Below the pieces are notes generated by a model. That model worked only from the letters and a program-made list of their open reading frames with translations. It was not told the DNA's origin and ran no database searches. Source: Mycobacterium intracellulare ATCC 13950 (GTDB lineage Bacteria; Actinomycetota; Actinomycetes; Mycobacteriales; Mycobacteriaceae). From it: DNA of 64,000 nt. The position numbers and the translations under genes are program-made. Shown piece after piece: positions 50,726 to 59,095 of this stretch. The stretch spans positions 1,426,001 through 1,490,000 of the forward strand of contig NC_016946.1 of NCBI RefSeq assembly GCF_000277125.1, read 5' to 3'. The stretch's first letter is position 1, and the number at the start of each line of letters is the position of its first letter.

Positions 50726-51412
50726 TCAGTTATCGTCGCGCTCAGCGATCAGCGCGCGGGTCTCGTAGGACACCGGCGCCGTCAGCATTCCGACCCAGGT
50801 GTCCACGTAATTGTGCAGCTGCGCTTCGCTGAGTCCATGCCCCACGCGGGCGGAGGCGGCCAGCACGTTGATCAGACTGATGTACAGCTGAAACGTACGG
50901 CCGCGCCGGATCCGCTCAGGCAGGTCCTGCAGCGCGGCGTCTACCAGTTTCTCCAGCTTCTCCTGTGTCCATTCGTCGTCGACGTGGTCCGGCCAGTAGT
51001 CGCTGCGGGCCCGCGGATCCTCCATGAGCCGGGCCAGGAACGGCGCGAACATCTCGCCCGCGGCGATGCTGTTGGCCAGTGGGCGCACCATCAGCCACAC
51101 CACGGCGCGCGGGTCCGCCTCTTTTCCTTCCTCGCGCATGCTCGCGAGCATCTTCTGGCGATCGATCCCGAGGGACGCCTGGCGGTAGGAGATTAGGGCG
51201 CGGATCAGACCCTCGCGAGAGCCGAAGTGATAGCGAATCACCGACGTGTTGGACTGCCCGGCCGCTAGTTGGATCTCCCTTAACGTCACCGCCTCGATGC
51301 CGCGCGTGGCGAACAGCCGCTCGGCGACCTCCATCAACATCACCCGGGTCGACTCACCCGACGCGTTGCGCCTCCGCGCGCCCGCGGCCGACTCAGTTCG
51401 CAGCTCCGCCAT
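50726..51412 (-). CDS. TetR/AcrR family transcriptional regulator
   Basis: 228 residues. The helix-turn-helix is at about 20-70 (RVMLMEVAERLFATRGIEAV, QLAAGQSNTSVIRYHFGSREGL). The C-terminal domain is long and helical (RPLANSIAAGEMFAPFLARL, KLVDAALQDLPERIRRG). It is convergent with the CoA-transferase gene, stop to stop with a 4-bp gap, and divergent from the amidohydrolase at 51549. It likely controls that divergent promoter; ligand unknown. Confidence 0.93.
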   Translation of the reverse strand: MAELRTESAAGARRRNASGESTRVMLMEVAERLFATRGIEAVTLREIQLAAGQSNTSVIRYHFGSREGLIRALISYRQASLGIDRQKMLASMREEGKEADPRAVVWLMVRPLANSIAAGEMFAPFLARLMEDPRARSDYWPDHVDDEWTQEKLEKLVDAALQDLPERIRRGRTFQLYISLINVLAASARVGHGLSEAQLHNYVDTWVGMLTAPVSYETRALIAERDDN

Positions 51413-51463
51413 GGGCCTCCTCCAGTCCGCCTAAGTCTTACTGGCGTCGCACCTTGGACCAAA

Positions 51464-51482
51464 TAATAATGGCTATGTATTA
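51464..51482. promoter_or_regulatory. AT-rich dyad in a divergent promoter
   Basis: TAATA at 51464-51468 and TATTA at 51478-51482 with a 9-bp spacer, in an unusually AT-rich patch between the TetR (minus) and amidohydrolase (plus) genes. It may be a promoter core as much as an operator. Confidence 0.3.
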
Positions 51483-51548
51483 GAAATACTGGACTTGCGC
51501 GAGAGCAGCTGGCATCATCCGAAGGAGCGACGGATCCGTGGAGGGCCA

Positions 51549-52685
51549 ATGAGCATGATCTGGACGAATTCGGGTGACTCCCACTTCCTGGAGCCCGACG
51601 ACCTGTGGCAGTCCCGGTTGCCCAAGGCGCTCGCCGAGCTGACGCCGCACGCGGAGAAGGATCCCGACGGCGAGTACGAGACGGTCTCGGTCGACGGACA
51701 GATCTTCCGGCGCAAGCTGCCGTCCTCGGCGATGGAGGCCTTCATCGAGGAGAGCATGAAGCCGCAGGGCATCCGCGACGCGAAGGCGCGGTTGGCGGAC
51801 TTGGACAAGGAGGGTGTCTGGGGTGAGGTGATCTTCCCGTCATTGGGCATGTGGGGATCGACTTTCCGCACCCCCGAACTGCTCAAGGCGTGCATGCGCG
51901 CCAGCAACGAATGGGCACTCGAGGAGATCTGCGCGGTGTCACCGCGCTATGTGGTGACCGCCCAGGTGTCGACACTGATCGTGGAGGACGCAATCGAGGA
52001 ATTGCATTGGGCCGCAGGCAAAGGCTTCAAGGCCGTGTTCTTGCCGACCACTCCTCATCCGAGCGCTCCGGACTGGCACCGCAAGGAGTGGGAACCGTTC
52101 TGGGCGGCAGCCGAGGAAGCCGGCATGGTGATCGCGTTCCACATCGGCACCGATCCGGTCGACATGACGGTCGGTGGCGCGAGCGGCGGGGCGGGCATGG
52201 TGTACCGCGGGCCGGGCGGGGCCGTGATGAATTACGCCGAGACCACGTTCTCCGGTCAGCGGGCGGCGATGAAGATGGTCGCCTCCGGTGCCTTAGACCG
52301 CCACCCCGACCTCCGGGTGCTGATCTCCGAAGGTGGCGCCACCTGGGTGCCGTTCCTTGGCGACCGGATGGTCGAGGGCTATCGCCAGCACCATATGGCG
52401 GTGCGGCCCAAGCTGAATCGTAGTCCGAAGGAGATTCTCTACAGCCAGGTTTATGCGTCATTCCAGCACGACGAGACCGCCGTCGCCGCTTACGAGCACA
52501 TGGGCTACAAGAACGTGATGTTCGGCAGCGACTACCCGCACATGGAAGGCACCTTCGGGCACACCCAGGACACCCTGAAGGGACTGTTCGACGGGGTCAG
52601 CGACGAGACCCGGCTGCGCATCACCCAGGGCACGTTCTATGAACTGTTCCCCGACGTGCCGCCCATCCCGGCCGAAAAGTTCTGA
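51549..52685 (+). CDS. Amidohydrolase family 2 metal-dependent hydrolase/decarboxylase
   Basis: 378 residues; GGAGGG lies just upstream, and a second ATG at 51555 is equally possible. N-terminal metal motif GDSHFLEP, central IAFHIGTDPV, and C-terminal FGSDYPHMEG are the family marks. It begins an operon with an Ltp gene, a DUF35 gene and a small Cys protein, so it may supply or process the substrate of the Ltp/DUF35 pair. It is the third family-2 amidohydrolase of the window and the only one tied to an Ltp. Confidence 0.88.
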   Translation: MSMIWTNSGDSHFLEPDDLWQSRLPKALAELTPHAEKDPDGEYETVSVDGQIFRRKLPSSAMEAFIEESMKPQGIRDAKARLADLDKEGVWGEVIFPSLGMWGSTFRTPELLKACMRASNEWALEEICAVSPRYVVTAQVSTLIVEDAIEELHWAAGKGFKAVFLPTTPHPSAPDWHRKEWEPFWAAAEEAGMVIAFHIGTDPVDMTVGGASGGAGMVYRGPGGAVMNYAETTFSGQRAAMKMVASGALDRHPDLRVLISEGGATWVPFLGDRMVEGYRQHHMAVRPKLNRSPKEILYSQVYASFQHDETAVAAYEHMGYKNVMFGSDYPHMEGTFGHTQDTLKGLFDGVSDETRLRITQGTFYELFPDVPPIPAEKF

Positions 52686-52689
52686 GCGC

Positions 52690-53889
52690 GTGGCTACTTC
52701 GTCTGGACTGCGCGACGTTGCGATTGTGGGTGTCGGTGCCACGCCCTATTACAAGCGCGGCGGGTCATTACCGAAGTCGATCACCGAGTTGGCCGGCGAG
52801 GCCATCCTGGCGGCGTGTGATGACGCCGGCCTTCCCGTCACCGACGTCGACGGGTTCGCCTACTACTCAGGCGCCAGCGCGGGCTACACGGAGAAGATGG
52901 ACACCGCCGACTTCACGGAAACGCTTGGCATTCCGGAAGTCCGGTTCACCGCCGCACTGACCTCCGGCGGCGGCGGCTCCGCGGGCGCGATCGGCCTGGC
53001 GCGGGCGGCCATCGTCGCCGGGGACGCCTCGGTGGTGGTGACGGTGATGGCGCTGCAACAGTCCAAACAACGCCTGGGCTCGGTGTTTTCGGCCATGGAC
53101 CCCGATCCGATCAACTCGTTCCTCCAACCATCCGGCCTGTTCGGGCCCGGTCAGTTGATGTCGGTGCTGGCGCGCAGGCACATGCACCTCTACGGCACGC
53201 GCCGCGAGGCGTTCGCCGAGATCGCACTCTCCACGCGGGCGAATGCGTTCAATCGCCCAAAGGCCATGCATCGCCAACCGCTGACGTTGGACGACTACTT
53301 CAATGCGCGGATGATCGCAGAACCTTTGTGTCTCTACGACTTCTGTCAAGAGACCGACGGCGCCGTCGCAGTCATCACCACCAGCATGGACAGGGCCAGG
53401 GATCTGCGGCAACCGCCGGTGCCGGTGGTTGCCGCCGCCCACGGCGGCGTCCGCGACTGGGGCAGGGCGTTCGCCTGGATGGGCATGCCCGACGAATACT
53501 TCGCCTCCTCGGGCAATGCGCCCATCGCCAAGCGGCTCTACGAGCAGGCCGCTATCAGCGCCGCCGACATCGACGTCGCCGTGCTCTATGACCACTTCAG
53601 CCCGATGGTGCTCATGCAGCTCGAGGACTACGGATTCTGCGGCAAGGGGGAGGGCGGCGCGTTCGTCGAAAGCGGAGCGATTCGCTACGACGGTGGCTCG
53701 ATTCCGGTCAACACCCACGGCGGTCAGCTCTCCGAGGCCTACATCATCGGGATGACCCACATCATGGAAGGAGTCGAGCAGATGCGCGGCACCGCCATCA
53801 ACCAGGTCCGCGACGCCGAACTCGCTCTGGTCACCGGCGGGCCGGCAAGCCTGCCCGTGAGCGGGCTGATTCTGGGACGCGCCGCATGA
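52690..53889 (+). CDS. Ltp-type thiolase-like protein, probable retro-aldolase
   Basis: 399 residues from a GTG at 52690, 4 nt after the amidohydrolase stop; the longer frame to 52639 would sit inside that gene. Thiolase fold without catalytic cysteines: TSGGGGSAGAIGL replaces the nucleophile loop. Landmarks are RMIAEPLCLYDFCQETDGA, VAVLYDHFSPMVLMQLEDYGFC and IPVNTHGGQLSEAYIIGM. It overlaps the DUF35 gene by ATGA, the same order as the 37-38 kb pair. Retro-aldol cleavage is the likely reaction, by family analogy. Confidence 0.87.
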   Translation: MATSSGLRDVAIVGVGATPYYKRGGSLPKSITELAGEAILAACDDAGLPVTDVDGFAYYSGASAGYTEKMDTADFTETLGIPEVRFTAALTSGGGGSAGAIGLARAAIVAGDASVVVTVMALQQSKQRLGSVFSAMDPDPINSFLQPSGLFGPGQLMSVLARRHMHLYGTRREAFAEIALSTRANAFNRPKAMHRQPLTLDDYFNARMIAEPLCLYDFCQETDGAVAVITTSMDRARDLRQPPVPVVAAAHGGVRDWGRAFAWMGMPDEYFASSGNAPIAKRLYEQAAISAADIDVAVLYDHFSPMVLMQLEDYGFCGKGEGGAFVESGAIRYDGGSIPVNTHGGQLSEAYIIGMTHIMEGVEQMRGTAINQVRDAELALVTGGPASLPVSGLILGRAA

Positions 53890-54341
53890 GCACCGCCGCG
53901 GTCACCCTGGCCACCACCATTCCGGGCGAACACGTGCGGATCGCGGTCAACAAGGACACCGAGCCGTTCTGGATCGCCGCGAAGGAGCGGCGGTTGGTGG
54001 CCCCGCAGTGCGGCGACTGTCAGACCTTCCGGCTGCCCCCGACACCGTTTTGCCCCAATTGCCAATCAAACGCGGTGAACTGGGTCGAACTCAGCGGCCA
54101 GGCGGTCGTCTACAGCTTCGCCGTCGTGCACGGCTTCCCGGGCATGCCCGATCTGTTGTTGGTGCCCGCGGTCCTCGACCTGCCCGACGCGCCCGGTGCG
54201 CGACTGGTCTCGAACATCGTCGACGTCGCACCCGCCGACATCACGATAGGAATGTCTGTGCACGTTGATTTTTCACCGATTACGGATGGCTGGATGCTCC
54301 CCGTCTTCCGAGCCGCGGCCTCCCCCAACGCCAAGGAGTAA
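53886..54341 (+). CDS. DUF35 zinc-ribbon OB-fold protein
   Basis: 151 residues. Zinc ribbon Cys42, Cys45, Cys56 and Cys59 (CGDC and CPNC), then OB-fold strands ELSGQAVVYSFAVVHGF and ARLVSNIVDVAPADITIGM. The ATG overlaps the Ltp stop, as expected for a two-subunit complex. It probably binds the acyl-CoA and supports the Ltp active site. A small Cys-containing protein gene follows 4 nt after the stop. Confidence 0.9.
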   Translation: MSTAAVTLATTIPGEHVRIAVNKDTEPFWIAAKERRLVAPQCGDCQTFRLPPTPFCPNCQSNAVNWVELSGQAVVYSFAVVHGFPGMPDLLLVPAVLDLPDAPGARLVSNIVDVAPADITIGMSVHVDFSPITDGWMLPVFRAAASPNAKE

Positions 54342-54345
54342 CGCC

Positions 54346-54555
54346 ATGTCCGATGACAGCGCTCTCCACGAAAAGCCCCTGGAGTTCCTCACCAGCATTG
54401 CCAACACCGGAGGATCGTGTGACGGCCAGGCAATCCTGCCTGTCAATGGTCACTTCCGTTGTACGTGCTCGTGCGGCGACTGGGACGTCGACGTCGACGA
54501 TCCGCAGGAAGGCCTGCGGCAAGCCCGCATTCACACGGGCAGTGCGGCCGAATAA
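54346..54555 (+). CDS. Small Cys-rich hypothetical protein (69 aa)
   Basis: 69 residues with AAGGAG seven bases before the ATG, directly behind the DUF35 gene. It carries Cys25, Cys39, Cys41 and Cys43 (the FRCTCSCGDWDVDV stretch), a possible metal site. The acidic C-terminal segment DVDDPQEGLRQARIHTG looks like a conserved helix. The position in an amidohydrolase-Ltp-DUF35 operon suggests an accessory role. I do not recognise the family. Confidence 0.7.
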   Translation: MSDDSALHEKPLEFLTSIANTGGSCDGQAILPVNGHFRCTCSCGDWDVDVDDPQEGLRQARIHTGSAAE

Positions 54556-54570
54556 TCGTTGAGGAGCTGG

Positions 54571-54723
54571 ATGTGCATTCGGGCAGAATCTCGCGTTACC
54601 GGTGCCCTATGGCCGGAGCGGATCGGAAACAGAACCTTCACATGCGGCCGCCCGGCGACAATGCCGTTGCCATCACCAATTAGCCCGACACTGGACTGCC
54701 CGGACCCTGAAGGCTCTGCTTAA
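54571..54723 (+). CDS. Possible small ORF (50 aa)
   Basis: ATG at 54571 with a clear GAGGAG site six bases upstream and a TAA at 54721-54723. The 50 residues are Pro- and Ser-rich with Cys at 2, 25 and 43 and no recognisable motif. It sits in the 280-bp gap between the Cys protein gene and the convergent TetR gene. The ribosome site is the only positive evidence. Confidence 0.22.
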   Translation: MCIRAESRVTGALWPERIGNRTFTCGRPATMPLPSPISPTLDCPDPEGSA

Positions 54724-54835
54724 AGATTGTGGCGAGCCCACCGCATACTTCCCGAGACTCGCAGCAGGGCGCATCTATTCGATGTTTGCGGTATGCGCCA
54801 AGAGCATCGTCTTCGAGTCGTTACCGCGGCGATTG

Positions 54836-55447
54836 CTACACCGCCGAGGCGATTCGCGTCGCCTCGGCGAGTTCTCGGATCAGGCGGCCGATGTCCTGCT
54901 CGAGCTGTCGCCAATCCGGTTCTTCGGGCACAAGGTAGTCCGAGGTATAGACGACCGGGATGCCGATGAGCATTCGGGTAAGGGCGTCTTCGGGGAGGCC
55001 TCGGAAGTAGCCCTGTTGCTGGGCCTGCTGAATGGCTTGATGGAACAACCCGGTCGCCGACGCGGCGATCGCACTCACTCGGGTTTTCGTATTCGGGTCG
55101 GCGATTACGGTCATGAAGGACGCGGACCGGAAACCGGCGATCTCTGCGAAGAGTTCAAAGGGCGCGATGCACATAGCGATGATCCGATCGATCGGATCTT
55201 CAATGTCCTGGGCCGCCAGCCAGGCCTGCTGAACTCGCCTGTACTGAGTCCCGGTGGCCGCCGCCAAGAGCGCCGACTGGCTTGGAAAGTGCTTGTACAC
55301 AACGCCATAGGAGATGCCCGCACGGCGCGCAATCTCCCGCATCGGAGCCGCCGTCCCGTACTCAGTCATCACGTCCAGCGCCACGTCGAGAATGCGTTGG
55401 GTCACGGCTGGATCGCGCTCAATCTTTGGTCTGGCCACAGCCTGCAC
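54836..55447 (-). CDS. TetR/AcrR family transcriptional regulator
   Basis: 203 residues. The helix-turn-helix is at about 15-60 (TQRILDVALDVMTEYGTAAP, ARRAGISYGVVYKHFPSQSALL). The C-terminal domain is helical. It is divergent from the gene at 55681 across 233 bp that hold a TGATCA-G-TGATCA element, a likely operator. The neighbouring gene is probably its main target. Ligand unknown. Confidence 0.92.
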   Translation of the reverse strand: MQAVARPKIERDPAVTQRILDVALDVMTEYGTAAPMREIARRAGISYGVVYKHFPSQSALLAAATGTQYRRVQQAWLAAQDIEDPIDRIIAMCIAPFELFAEIAGFRSASFMTVIADPNTKTRVSAIAASATGLFHQAIQQAQQQGYFRGLPEDALTRMLIGIPVVYTSDYLVPEEPDWRQLEQDIGRLIRELAEATRIASAV

Positions 55448-55555
55448 CCTACGTCGACGCGAGCGTGAGCTGCCTAGGCGCCGAAGAATCTCGTCGGGAG
55501 AATGCGCCCAAAACCTTGCGTCGACCTCCCCATAACGCTAGCGTCAAGCATTGCG

Positions 55556-55568
55556 TGATCAGTGATCA
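55556..55568. promoter_or_regulatory. TGATCA-G-TGATCA operator candidate
   Basis: Two copies of the self-complementary hexamer TGATCA separated by one base, so the element is both a direct and an inverted repeat. It lies in the divergent promoter of the TetR gene at 54836 and the gene at 55681. Confidence 0.45.
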
Positions 55569-55680
55569 TGAAACCTTGAGATGGTTGCTCAGCCGAGCCG
55601 TCATCCCTACCACGCCATGCCGGCCCACGCCATGACCGATCCATGGATTAGACACCGACGTCTGAGGAGATCGCACACAC

Positions 55681-56760
55681 ATGACCAACGTAGAAGCCTC
55701 GCCAGCCATCACTCTCGACCAAGAGATCGGCCGCCGTGAAGAGCTGGCCGACCGGTACACCGGTATCCACTTCCTCGAGGACATGGGGGCTGGGATCTTC
55801 GGAAAAGCCAAGGGCGAGAATGTTCTGCTCATCGCTCTGCATTACCGCGTCGGTGGATCTGTCTGGGGAGTCGGCGACACGATCATCAACAACACCACGT
55901 TCCACGCCGCACCGTATGACCGGCAGAAAATCGAGGACAACGACTTCATCAGCCATCGCATCGACCCGATCCACCGCGTCGATGACTACACGATCACGAA
56001 GGAAACCGACCGGGTGGTCTGGCAGGCAGGTGACCGGGCAATCATCGCCCGGCCTCCCTTCTGGGACATCACGGGTGAACACCTCGGCGTCGATGTCGAT
56101 GTCACCATGGAGCGAACGAGCGAACCCGACTGGTACATCGGCACGTGGGAAGACCTTCCCACCGAGGGACGCGGCGGCCGCGACTTCTGGGCCAAAACCA
56201 GCGGCACCATCACCGCCAGGGGCAAAAAATATGAACTCGAGGAGCACTCGTATTCGATCAACGAGCATCTCGTCTTCGGGGAGAACTGGGTCGTCGAGGC
56301 CCGCTCCTTCCCGGTCCAATACTTCTACCACCTGTATCGCAGTGACGAACTGCAGATCTTCCTCTACGCACGTCCTGATTCCGGCGTCGTCTACAGCCGA
56401 GTGGTGTTCACCGACGGCAAAGAAATCTTCTACGACTGGGACCAGGTCACCGTCGAAGAGGAAGAGTATTGGTTCGACCCGCAGACCCACATCCGGCCTC
56501 CGGTCAAATTCCGGGTGAAGCTCGACTCGCCCGAAGGCCGGGTCGAGCTGGCGCTGACCGCCTACAGCCGATCCATCTACTCGTTCCAACTCTCTGAAGG
56601 CACACGGACGCACTACAACTACTTCGTGCATAGTCAGGGCCAGTTCACCTCACCCGACGGCAAGACCATCCCCATCAAAGACAGCGAAAACGACACCTGT
56701 TTTGCCGAATGGGGACTGACCAGCCCCCTCGGCAGCGGCGCACCACTACTAACACCGTAA
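55681..56760 (+). CDS. Hypothetical protein, possibly lipocalin-like (AttH/CrtC type)
   Basis: 359 residues, acidic, with many beta strands and Trp/Tyr residues and no signal peptide or membrane segment. Strand-rich stretches such as EVFGENWV-like ENWVVEARSFPVQYFYHLY, SGVVYSRVVFTDGKEIFYDW and EEEEYWFDPQTHIRPPVKFR resemble the double lipocalin domain of AttH and carotenoid 1,2-hydratase proteins, which act on isoprenoids. I am not sure of this assignment. It stands alone, controlled by the divergent TetR, and ends 264 bp before the P450 gene. If the family guess is right, it may bind or hydrate a terpenoid-like substrate. Confidence 0.5.
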   Translation: MTNVEASPAITLDQEIGRREELADRYTGIHFLEDMGAGIFGKAKGENVLLIALHYRVGGSVWGVGDTIINNTTFHAAPYDRQKIEDNDFISHRIDPIHRVDDYTITKETDRVVWQAGDRAIIARPPFWDITGEHLGVDVDVTMERTSEPDWYIGTWEDLPTEGRGGRDFWAKTSGTITARGKKYELEEHSYSINEHLVFGENWVVEARSFPVQYFYHLYRSDELQIFLYARPDSGVVYSRVVFTDGKEIFYDWDQVTVEEEEYWFDPQTHIRPPVKFRVKLDSPEGRVELALTAYSRSIYSFQLSEGTRTHYNYFVHSQGQFTSPDGKTIPIKDSENDTCFAEWGLTSPLGSGAPLLTP

Positions 56761-56890
56761 GGCCCCACACGTAGTCATCTTGGCGAGCCCCGATACCGTC
56801 AGCATGGCGCGCCGGTGATCGACGAGAATCGGGCGTCCAGAGGGGATGCCCCCGACCCAGCCAGCGGTATTGCGCTCGCCGTTTAACATA

Positions 56891-56905
56891 GTTAACCTAG
56901 TGTGC
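56891..56905. promoter_or_regulatory. Motif B-like site upstream of the P450
   Basis: GTTAAC-CTA-GTGTGC has one good half-site. ACATAGTTAACC at 56887-56898 repeats 15068-15079 exactly. A 10-bp perfect palindrome CAGTCGACTG lies downstream at 56950-56959. Together they form the probable P450 promoter region. Confidence 0.4.
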
Positions 56906-57024
56906 TGAGTCGCCGGGCGAGCATCGGCCACGATTTCGATCGATTATGACAGTCGACTGCCGTAGTATGCGACCCGCGGGTGCTTGGACTTCGCGCTCGT
57001 TCGCTGCCGCTACGGAAGGACGTC

Positions 57025-58230
57025 ATGAGCGAGAATCGGCCTACGGCAACATGTCCCGTGAAGAATATTGAGATGAACACTCCGGAGTCGCCGGCGCTAG
57101 CGCACTTCCATCTGCTGGATGAGTGTCAGGACGAGGCCCGGCCGGTCTTCCGCAACACCGAGGCCGGCATTGGTTACTGGGTGTTCACCGACAACTCGGT
57201 GATCCTGGACGGACTCCAGCACCCGGAGCTCTGGTCCAGCAGCGTCATCGTGCCGACGGAACCGGAGCCGCCGTACAAGTGGATCCCGATCATGATCGAC
57301 CCGCCCGACCATGCCAAGTGGCGCCATGTGCTGGCCGAGTACTTCTCACCGGGTCGCGTCAAGGGCCTGCGCGACGCGCAGCAGAAGTTGGCCGCGGAAC
57401 TGATCGACCAGGTCGCGGGCGAGGGTGGGTGCGACTTCGTTGCGCGGATCTCGCGGGTGTTCCCGTCGACGGTCTTCCTGACGATCATGGGCATGCCCGT
57501 GGAGGATCTCGAGAAGTTCCTGGCCTGGGAGGACATGATCCTGCATCAGAGCGGGGTGGGCGAGGAAGTCAACGCGGCCCGGCTCGAGGGCATGACGCAT
57601 GTGATGGGTTACTTCTCGGGCCTGATTCAACAGCGACGCGAGAACCGTGACCCGGATGCCGACGACATCGTCAGCAAGGCCATCGACTGGACCATCGACG
57701 ACGAACCGATCAACGACCTGGAGCTGCTCAACTGCCTGCTGTTGTTGTTCATGGCCGGGCTCGACACGGTCTCCAACCAGCTGTCGTACGCAATGCTGCA
57801 TCTGGCCACCCATCCGGCCGACCGCGCCCGGATCGTCGCCGAACCGCAGCTCATTCCGAGGGCCGTGGAGGAACTGCTCCGGGTTTATCCGATCGTGCAG
57901 ACCGCGCGAAAGGCGACCCGGGACATGGACTTCCATGGGTGCCCGGTCAAGGCGGGCGACATGGCGTCGTTCTCGTTGGCGTTCGCAGGCCGGGACGAAT
58001 CGGCCTACCCCAATGCCCGCACGGTCGACTTCGACCGCGGCGTCACACGTCACCTGTCCTTCGGCGGCGGCCCGCACCGGTGCCTGGGTTCGCATCTCGC
58101 CCGACAGGAGCTGGCGGTGGTGCTGGAGGAGTGGCACAAGCGCATTCCGGAGTACGAAGTCTCGGGGCAGCCTATCGAGCACGGCGGTCAGGTGTTCGGC
58201 GTGGATTCGCTGAACCTGACGTGGGGCTGA
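57025..58230 (+). CDS. Cytochrome P450
   Basis: 401 residues, soluble bacterial class I length; GGAAGGA precedes the ATG, which is preferred to an upstream in-frame start at 56980. The heme-binding loop is FGGGPHRCLGSHLAR with Cys353. The I-helix oxygen motif is MAGLDTVSNQ, and the ExxR motif is EELLR. It hydroxylates a C-H bond of the substrate with electrons from a ferredoxin; the only ferredoxin in the window is 42 kb away at 14830. It heads an operon with a dehydrogenase, an SDR and a ligase, so it likely starts oxidation of a hydrocarbon chain or ring to alcohol and then acid. Confidence 0.95.
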   Translation: MSENRPTATCPVKNIEMNTPESPALAHFHLLDECQDEARPVFRNTEAGIGYWVFTDNSVILDGLQHPELWSSSVIVPTEPEPPYKWIPIMIDPPDHAKWRHVLAEYFSPGRVKGLRDAQQKLAAELIDQVAGEGGCDFVARISRVFPSTVFLTIMGMPVEDLEKFLAWEDMILHQSGVGEEVNAARLEGMTHVMGYFSGLIQQRRENRDPDADDIVSKAIDWTIDDEPINDLELLNCLLLLFMAGLDTVSNQLSYAMLHLATHPADRARIVAEPQLIPRAVEELLRVYPIVQTARKATRDMDFHGCPVKAGDMASFSLAFAGRDESAYPNARTVDFDRGVTRHLSFGGGPHRCLGSHLARQELAVVLEEWHKRIPEYEVSGQPIEHGGQVFGVDSLNLTWG

Positions 58231-58255
58231 GGCCGTCGACCCATAGGAAAGCACA

Positions 58256-59095
58256 ATGCCCAACACCGTCGGATTCCTCGGCGCCGGACAACTCGGCGAG
58301 CCGATGGTCGAGCGATTGCTCGGCGCCGGCCACGATGTCTCGGTGTACGCCCGCCGCGAGGAGATTCGCCGGCGTTTGGAGGCGAAAGGTGCGGTGGCGG
58401 CCGCTTCGGTGGCCGACCTCGCGCGCGGGAGCGACGTCCTCATCTCGTGCCTCTTCTCCGACGCCCAGCTGCGCGAAACCGGGCTCGGTCCAGAGGGTTT
58501 CATCGCCAATGCGAAGCCGGGTGCGGTGTTCGTCTCTCACACGACCGGCACACTGTCCACCCTCGAGGCGTTGCGGGACAGTTCTGCCGCGGCGCCGATC
58601 GTCCTCGACGCGCCGGTCAGTGGCACCGTCGAGAACATCGATGCGGGCACGCTGACCGTGTTGATCGGCGGGCCGAGTGATGCCGTCGCATCGGTGACGC
58701 CGATCCTGGCCGCATATGCCGACCCGGTGGTGGCGACCGGCGCACTGGGCAGCGCGTTGGCGCTCAAGTTGATCAACAATCTTCTATTCGCAGCCAATGC
58801 TCAACTTCTCTGTGCAGCAACGCATCTGGGCGTTCGGCTAGGTGTCGACCCGAGTGTGTTGCTGTCCACCCTGCAGGTGTGCAGCGCCGGGAGCCATGTG
58901 GCCGCCCACGCCCATCGCATCGGCGGGATGGATCGTTTCGAAGAACTGGCGGGGCCGTTCCTGCGGAAGGACATCTCGGCGTGCCGTGAGGCGGCGGCCG
59001 AGGCGGGTGTGGAGCTGGGACTGTTGGGCACCGCAGTGCGCGAGGGGCCGCTGGCCCTGGACGTCGACTCGGCGACCGCAGGGTCAGACCGATGA
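58256..59095 (+). CDS. NAD(P)-dependent oxidoreductase, 3-hydroxyisobutyrate dehydrogenase family
   Basis: 279 residues. The dinucleotide loop is GFLGAGQLGEPM, the substrate signature DAPVSGTVENIDAGT, and the catalytic Lys171 is in ALKLINN. Family members oxidise beta-hydroxy acids to semialdehydes or reduce imines. It follows the P450 and overlaps the SDR by ATGA. A role in oxidising a beta-hydroxy acid or CoA ester produced by the P450 pathway is plausible. Confidence 0.9.
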   Translation: MPNTVGFLGAGQLGEPMVERLLGAGHDVSVYARREEIRRRLEAKGAVAAASVADLARGSDVLISCLFSDAQLRETGLGPEGFIANAKPGAVFVSHTTGTLSTLEALRDSSAAAPIVLDAPVSGTVENIDAGTLTVLIGGPSDAVASVTPILAAYADPVVATGALGSALALKLINNLLFAANAQLLCAATHLGVRLGVDPSVLLSTLQVCSAGSHVAAHAHRIGGMDRFEELAGPFLRKDISACREAAAEAGVELGLLGTAVREGPLALDVDSATAGSDR

